Positions 35,532 to 40,092 of a stretch of DNA of 40,092 nt are shown piece after piece. The position numbers were made by a program, and so were the translations under genes. Below the pieces are notes generated by a model. The model saw only the letters and a list, made by a program, of their open reading frames with translations, was not told where the DNA came from and did no database searches. Origin of the DNA: Hyphomicrobiales bacterium (GTDB lineage Bacteria; Pseudomonadota; Alphaproteobacteria; Rhizobiales; Beijerinckiaceae); assembly GCA_003963405.1 (NCBI GenBank), contig RXIY01000107.1, positions 1-40,092 of the forward strand. The letters are read 5' to 3'. The first letter of the stretch is position 1, and each line of letters starts with the position of its first letter.

Positions 35532-36987
35532 TGACTTCTGGCGCGAATCGAAGAGAAGCAACGGCGACTCCATATGGGGGCAGATCAAGCGCAAGAACAA
35601 GCCCGTCTCGCGTTGACTCGCATTCGATCGGCATTGGAGCCAACTCCGATCGCCTGCAAAGTGCCGCGATCTGTTCGCGCGTCGGATATTCCGGCGATCC
35701 CATTTCAAGCCACAGCGCCTTGGGATTGGCGTGGTCCGCGTCGATGCACGTGAGCTTGGCGTCGATCGGCGACCGCGCGCCCCTCAATTCGACGCGCACG
35801 GACTCGGTCGCGATGGCGTGCCGAGGCGCGACGAAATTGGTCACGACGACTGCGAGTTCATTTTTGCCGCGCACGATCCAGCAATCCACCGTGGCGTGAG
35901 CGCCCTCGGCTTTTAAAAGCTCCGTTCCGAGGCCGCGCATGAGTTGAAAGGCCCGGTAGGCCGGTTTGGCGATGCCATAGATGGTGAGAAGCCCGAACCC
36001 GCCGTGAAAAGGCATGGATGGAAAATAGTTCTCCTCAAAAATATCGGAAAAAGTCCAATAGCTGTAGCCGTCGACAATACCCGTCGCCTCCATCAATGTC
36101 TTGACAACGAAGCTCGAGGCGTAAGGCTCGTCATGAAGCCCGTCTCGCGGATTGGAGGAGGTGCACCATTCCGTATAATAAAGCGGCAGGCCTTCAACCT
36201 CCTGCTTGGCTTTTGCGGCTTGATCACGGAGGACGCTTCGCGGACTGAGAGACAGTTGCGTGACGGTGTCGTCGCCGGGTTTGCCGAAGGCGTCGGTTGG
36301 GTAATGGTGCGTCGTGATGAAGTCGACGGGCGCGCCGGTCCGTCGGCAATAGGCGACGAAATCAGCGATCCACGCGTTGGCCGAGGTTGCCGGGCCGCCG
36401 ACGCGTAGCGACGGGTCGACAGATTTCACGGCGCGCGCGGTGGCGGCGTAGAACTCGAAATATTCCGCCTGCGAACCGCCCCCGAACCACTTCAGATCGG
36501 GTTCGTTCCAAACCTCGAAAAACCATTGGCGCACTTCGTCAATTCCGTAGCGCTCGAGGAAATGACGCAACAGTTTCTCGATTAACAGCGTCCATTTGCC
36601 CATGTCCTTGGGAGCCGTTACATTGCCGCGATAATGAAATACGGTCTTGTCGCCTGAAGCGAGCGACGTCGGCATGAAGCCGAGTTCCACGAAGGGTTGC
36701 ATGCCGATAGACAGCAAAAAGTCGAAGATGCTGTCGGCGTTGAAGAATGAATAGACTTCCCATTCGCCTTCGCCGGTAAGAATCGACATGTCGTCGTCCA
36801 GCAGACCGTGGAAGCGCACATGGCGAAAGCCGAGTTCGTCGTGCGCGCGGCGCATCTGCCGCCGCCAATCCTCGCGAAGCGCCATGGCAGCGCGGCCGCT
36901 GCCAACGGTGTGCTCCCAATAATGCGGAAAAATTCGACCTCTTTGATTCGCGTCGCAGACAAACGTGGCTGTCATTGCCATTCCCAT
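35524..36987 (-). CDS. Glycoside hydrolase family 39
   Basis: A 487-residue (beta/alpha)8 glycosidase of GH39 (clan A; family includes beta-xylosidases and the polysaccharide hydrolase PslG). Near the N terminus are FPHYWEHTVGSGRAAMALREDW and HVRFHGLLDDDM. The acid/base Glu lies in FFEVWNEPDLKWF, then FITTHHYP. The nucleophile Glu is in LPLYYTEWCTSSN, with GYSYWTFSDIFEENYFPSMPFHGGFGLL after it. The C-terminal beta-sandwich covers about residues 350-480. No signal peptide. Three in-frame ATGs (residues 1, 3 and 5) compete and none has a strong ribosome binding site. It heads the operon that continues with the PF10091 enzyme and the flavoprotein. The substrate is probably an oligosaccharide entering the cell or an exopolysaccharide precursor (inference). 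Confidence 0.92.
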   Translation of the reverse strand: MGMAMTATFVCDANQRGRIFPHYWEHTVGSGRAAMALREDWRRQMRRAHDELGFRHVRFHGLLDDDMSILTGEGEWEVYSFFNADSIFDFLLSIGMQPFVELGFMPTSLASGDKTVFHYRGNVTAPKDMGKWTLLIEKLLRHFLERYGIDEVRQWFFEVWNEPDLKWFGGGSQAEYFEFYAATARAVKSVDPSLRVGGPATSANAWIADFVAYCRRTGAPVDFITTHHYPTDAFGKPGDDTVTQLSLSPRSVLRDQAAKAKQEVEGLPLYYTEWCTSSNPRDGLHDEPYASSFVVKTLMEATGIVDGYSYWTFSDIFEENYFPSMPFHGGFGLLTIYGIAKPAYRAFQLMRGLGTELLKAEGAHATVDCWIVRGKNELAVVVTNFVAPRHAIATESVRVELRGARSPIDAKLTCIDADHANPKALWLEMGSPEYPTREQIAALCRRSELAPMPIECESTRDGLVLALDLPPYGVAVASLRFAPEVNA

Positions 36988-37088
36988 CGACCAAAATGGC
37001 CTGACCCAGATTAGCTTTCATCGATAGCGCCGGATCGCACAGCGATGGGCCGCCGTAAAATGTAGGGGATGAAGCCCAGCCGGAAAGA

Positions 37089-37120
37089 GAGGCCCCTCCG
37101 CGCCCCAGTTTCGGGGCCTC
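37089..37120. terminator. GC hairpin between GH39 and the folD remnant
   Basis: GAGGCCCC (37089-37096) and GGGGCCTC (37113-37120) form a perfect 8-bp stem with a 16-base loop. It lies upstream of the GH39 start and before the remnant, so it could once have ended a transcript now lost. No strong U-run on either strand. Confidence 0.35.
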
Positions 37121-37212
37121 CCTTCGTTGATCCTACCGGTTCTCGCCGGAAGCGTTTCCGTTGGCGATTTCCCCTGGAGGTTGTCAAACGATGTCAGAGC
37201 TGCGGCGCGTGA

Positions 37213-37446
37213 CCATGGCCTCTGCGGCTTTTCGGGAGGGAGTATTTCCGCGAGGGTCAGGTCATCATCGATGCCGGTATCGGCTTTATCGACGGTCAGC
37301 TCTCAGGCGACGTCGACAGCGCCGCCGTGAGCGGGCTCGACCTCACTCTCACGCCAGTCCCCGAGGGCGTTGGCCAGTTAACCTCCGTGTTAATTTTAGA
37401 GAACCTCCTCCAGCTCATCGGGAACGGCAAGGATATTCGGGAGTGA
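37213..37446 (+). pseudogene. folD C-terminal remnant (methylene-THF dehydrogenase/cyclohydrolase)
   Basis: One frame, 77 codons to a TGA at 37444-37446, reads EYFREGQVIIDAGIGFIDGQ, then LSGDVDSAAVSGLDLTLTPV, PEGVGQLTSVLILENLLQLI. This matches the last fifth of FolD (pattern KPGAVVIDVGIN...DGKLVGDVDF...ITPVPGGVGPMTxAxLLENT). Frame-internal TGA at 37210 cuts the upstream side, there is no start codon, and the folate/NADP domains are absent. Two key glycines of the PVPGGVGP loop are altered (PVPEGVGQ). The gene remnant abuts the act operon; deletion of the 5' part is the simplest explanation. Confidence 0.72.
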
Positions 37447-37686
37447 TTGGTTGCTTTGTCGTCAGTTCAATCGGCACGCGCTCGGCCGCATCCGTTGCGC
37501 AAGCACTGCAAGAATATCCGCTAACGAAACCCACCAACATCGACAGGCGGGGCCTCACGCAAAGGCCGTTACGGGGCTCCCCAATCACGCTGCCCGGGTA
37601 AAATCGCAATCGTTCGGAATCGTGGGCGATGCTGCGGACTCGTCCATCTGATTTTTACCACTAGTTCCCAAGGCTAGGCGGAGATC

Positions 37687-38361
37687 GTGAGGGAGACTGA
37701 AGGGAAATTGGCCGCAATCTTCAAACCCTCCGCCAATCTCGTCGCGAAGCTTGTGCTTGCCGGCTTCGCCGTCCTGTTAATATCGGTCGTGCTTCTGCTT
37801 TGGTTCGGACCACGCAGCGATTACGCGAGAAACGTAGGACTAACGTTCTTGCAGCCCGTGCCTTTCAGCCATCAGCATCACGTCAGCGGGCTGGGCCTAA
37901 ACTGCCGCTTCTGTCACACCTCCGTCGAAGCCTCCTCAAGCGCGGGGATGCCGTCGACATACACCTGCATGACGTGTCACTCGCAGGTCTGGACAAGTGC
38001 GGGCATGCTTGCGCCTGTGCGGGAAAGCCTCGCGAAGAACAAGCCGCTCGCCTGGCGGCGTGTCACCGACCTGCCCGACTACGTCTATTTCAACCATAGC
38101 ATTCACATTGCCAAGGGGGTGGGCTGCTCTAGCTGTCACGGTGACGTCGCGCAGATGCCGCTCACTTTCAAGGCAAAGTCACTGACCATGAAATTCTGTC
38201 TCGACTGCCACCGCGATCCTGGCCCCAAGCTCAGATCAAAGGACAAGATCTACGACACGCATTGGCATGGAGGCGACGAGACGCGTTCGCCCGACGCGCT
38301 GCTCGCCGAATATCGGATCGGCGGTCGAAACCTCACGGATTGCTCGATATGTCACAGATAG
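37687..38361 (+). CDS. actA: Alternative Complex III subunit A, pentaheme cytochrome c
   Basis: A 224-residue membrane-anchored multiheme cytochrome. An N-terminal cytoplasmic stretch and one helix (about residues 20-41, AKLVLAGFAVLLISVVLLLWF) hold it in the inner membrane with the heme domain outside. Five CxxCH sites are visible at C73 (CRFCH), C94 (CMTCH), C147 (CSSCH), C171 (CLDCH) and C219 (CSICH). Additional histidines (FSHQHH, FNHSIH) may be axial ligands. Arrangement and size are those of ActA, which passes electrons in the quinol-oxidising Alternative Complex III. GTG at 37687 is the start used; a TTG at 37708 would also fit the usual N terminus (AAIFKPSAN). The actB start lies inside its 3' end. 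Confidence 0.92.
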   Translation: MRETEGKLAAIFKPSANLVAKLVLAGFAVLLISVVLLLWFGPRSDYARNVGLTFLQPVPFSHQHHVSGLGLNCRFCHTSVEASSSAGMPSTYTCMTCHSQVWTSAGMLAPVRESLAKNKPLAWRRVTDLPDYVYFNHSIHIAKGVGCSSCHGDVAQMPLTFKAKSLTMKFCLDCHRDPGPKLRSKDKIYDTHWHGGDETRSPDALLAEYRIGGRNLTDCSICHR

Positions 38362-40092
38362 CCAAACAATGGCGCAGTCTGGACGAACTCGCCGCTGACG
38401 CGGCGACGATCGAGCGCCTTTCGGATGAATTTCCTGACCTGGCCGAGGCGCTAGCGTCGCCGCAGAATCGGCGCCGCGTCATTCGCATGATCATCGCCTC
38501 GACCGCCGCCGCCGGCCTATCAGGATGCGGCGACGAGGAAACGCGGCTGGTTCCCGCGGTTCGGGCGCCGCAAGACATTGTGCCGGGCCTGCCGAACTTC
38601 TTCAGCGGCGCGCATGTGCTCAACGGATATGCGACGGGGGTAATCATCGCGCACCGCATGGGCCGTCCGATCCGAGTCGACGGCAATCCGCTTCATTCTG
38701 CAAGTCTAGGCGCCGTCGACGTATTCGCGCAGGCAGAGCTGATGGAGTTTTACGACCCGCAGCGCGACTGGGCGATAAGAAAGCGTGGCGAGCCGGCGAG
38801 CGAAGATGAACTCAAGCAAGCGCTCGCGCTCGAACGCGACGAAATCGCTTCAACGCGTGGCCGTAGCCTGCGCATTCTCACTGGTTTCTCCACCTCGCCA
38901 ACCTTCGTCGCGCAAATTGACGCGCTGCTTAAGGCCTATCCAGAGGCGCGCTGGATTCAGTGGGAGCCATTCTCCCGCGTCAACGTCGCGAAAGGCGCTC
39001 AGCTCGCTTACGGGCAAGCCGTCGAGGCCATTCCGAACCTCGAGGCCGCCGACGTTATTCTTGCGCTCGACAGCGACCTTTTGTACGGCGCGCCGGGTAG
39101 TCTCAGCTTCGCGCGACGATTCGCGGCGCGCCGCAACCCCACGCGAACGGCGCGGATGAACCGTCTTTACGCGATCGAGACGATTCCCACGCTGACCGGC
39201 GCCATGGCGGATCACCGCTTCGTCGCCGGTCCCCAAGAATTGAACCGCTTGGTCATGACTCTCGCTGCCGCGCTCATGGCCGATGAACCGATCGTCGCGC
39301 CGCTATGGCTCGACGCGGTCGCCGCCGACCTCAGAAGTCACAGGGGACGCGCGCTGATTCACGTCGGGCCGGACCAGCCACCGGAAACGCATGCGCTGGT
39401 CCATGCCATGAATGAAGCGCTGGGCGCAAGGAACAACACCTTCGACCTGATCGGACCCGTCCTCCGCGACGCCGCGGACGCACACGCCTTGTCGGATCTT
39501 GCGGAGGAAATGCGCAAAGGCGACGTGCGCACTTTGCTTATTCTCGACGCCAATCCCGTCTTCGCTGCGCCAGGCGCAGTCAGCTTCGCGGAAGCGATGG
39601 CGCGTGTTCCCTTCACCTTCGCCCTGTCGAGATCACCCAACAAGACAACCGACGCGGCGCTCTTCGCCGCGCCGCTGCTGCATCCGTGGGAAAGCTGGAG
39701 CGACGCGCGTGCCTTCGATGGAACAGCGACGATCGCTCAACCGCAGGCTCTGCCGCTTTACGGTGGCTATGACCCACACCAGGCGCTGGCTCTCCTGACT
39801 CAGGCTGAGCCTCCGACGACCCTCGATATGGTGAAAACGGTATGGGCGTCGCTGCGAAAGAACGACGCCACGGACGGCTGGCATGCGGCGCTGGCGAATG
39901 GAATTGTCGAAGGCTCGGCCGCGAAAAGGTCAAACGTCACGCTTAGGTCCGAGGCGCGCAGCTTATCCCCGCCAAATGTTTCTTCGGACGCGCTGACGCT
40001 AGTGTCCCGTCTCTCAAATATCGACTATTATTTCCCTGCGAGTGATTTGCAGGAAGTCTTGCTAAGATGGCACGGCCAATCAAGCGGATACA
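38349..40092 (+). CDS. actB: Alternative Complex III subunit B, N-terminal part (cut by window edge)
   Basis: At least 581 codons, open to the window end; ActB usually has about 1000 residues. It starts with ATG overlapping the actA 3' end by 13 bases. The N terminus WRSLDELAADAATIERLSDEFPDL is typical. It is followed by a twin-arginine-like and lipobox-like segment NRRRVIRMIIASTAAAGLSGC, suggesting Tat export and lipid anchoring. Then comes a molybdopterin-oxidoreductase-like domain without visible cofactor Cys in this part (FFSGAHVLNGYATGVIIAHRMGRPIRVDGNPLHSASLGAVDVFAQA, then DVILALDSDLLYG). The C-terminal iron-sulfur domain would lie beyond the edge. It forms the act operon with actA; actC-F are expected downstream. 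Confidence 0.93.
   Translation, partial: MSQIAKQWRSLDELAADAATIERLSDEFPDLAEALASPQNRRRVIRMIIASTAAAGLSGCGDEETRLVPAVRAPQDIVPGLPNFFSGAHVLNGYATGVIIAHRMGRPIRVDGNPLHSASLGAVDVFAQAELMEFYDPQRDWAIRKRGEPASEDELKQALALERDEIASTRGRSLRILTGFSTSPTFVAQIDALLKAYPEARWIQWEPFSRVNVAKGAQLAYGQAVEAIPNLEAADVILALDSDLLYGAPGSLSFARRFAARRNPTRTARMNRLYAIETIPTLTGAMADHRFVAGPQELNRLVMTLAAALMADEPIVAPLWLDAVAADLRSHRGRALIHVGPDQPPETHALVHAMNEALGARNNTFDLIGPVLRDAADAHALSDLAEEMRKGDVRTLLILDANPVFAAPGAVSFAEAMARVPFTFALSRSPNKTTDAALFAAPLLHPWESWSDARAFDGTATIAQPQALPLYGGYDPHQALALLTQAEPPTTLDMVKTVWASLRKNDATDGWHAALANGIVEGSAAKRSNVTLRSEARSLSPPNVSSDALTLVSRLSNIDYYFPASDLQEVLLRWHGQSSGY

Noticed and set aside
1-40092. CRISPR arrays, tRNA or rRNA genes, prophage
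   Set aside because: No regularly spaced repeats, no cloverleaf or rRNA-like sequence, and no phage genes were seen on reading both strands.

Overview
The window is GC-rich (about 60 %), densely coding chromosomal DNA. Gene content and protein character suggest an alphaproteobacterium, probably of the order Hyphomicrobiales (the Beijerinckiaceae/Methylocystaceae type is my best guess). That placement rests on overall protein resemblance, because there is no rRNA or marker gene here. I see no rRNA, tRNA, CRISPR array, prophage or intact insertion sequence.

Layout. 1-5 kb: the start of an MFS transporter (cut by the left edge) diverges from a LysR regulator. Next come a MarR regulator with a Cys/His-rich tail plus a CPVC glutaredoxin-like protein, then an orphan Cache-domain sensor kinase. 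5.4-7.7 kb: beta-carbonic anhydrase and a SulP anion transporter, a likely bicarbonate pair. 8.1-11.8 kb: nnrS converging on a quinol nitric oxide reductase gene (norB) that has an in-frame amber codon. 11.9-15.7 kb: a decay zone. It holds a glycosylase remnant without its catalytic Asp, a 220-bp element bounded by perfect 21-bp inverted repeats, a nuoM scrap, a small cupin, a small exported protein, and a second SulP gene cut off by an IS630-type transposase remnant. 15.9-17.6 kb: DUF2945, DUF488 and rpe.

17.9-28.6 kb (minus strand): a central-carbon operon transcribed tkt > tal-pgi (one fused ORF) > gnd > zwf > truncated HAD > HAD phosphatase > pgl > polyphosphate/ROK glucokinase, with mostly overlapping gene ends. 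With rpe it covers almost the whole pentose phosphate pathway; only ribose-5-phosphate isomerase is missing. 28.9-32.2 kb (plus): a YddA/SbmA-type ABC exporter and a GH15 glucoamylase-like enzyme. 32.7-37.0 kb (minus): an overlapping three-gene operon of GH39 glycosidase, PF10091/GH144-like glucanase, and a flavoprotein disulfide-reductase homologue whose first redox cysteine is lysine. 37.2-40.1 kb: a folD C-terminal remnant, then actA and the start of actB of Alternative Complex III, running off the right edge.

How it fits together (inference). Glucan-cleaving enzymes would release glucose, the glucokinase would phosphorylate it, and the zwf-pgl-gnd-tkt-tal/pgi set would oxidise it for NADPH and pentoses. 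Alternative Complex III and the nitric oxide genes belong to respiration. The most unusual items are the inverted-repeat element at 12.8-13.05 kb, the amber norB, the Cys-to-Lys flavoprotein, the fused tal-pgi, and the concentration of gene remnants at 11.9-15.7 kb.
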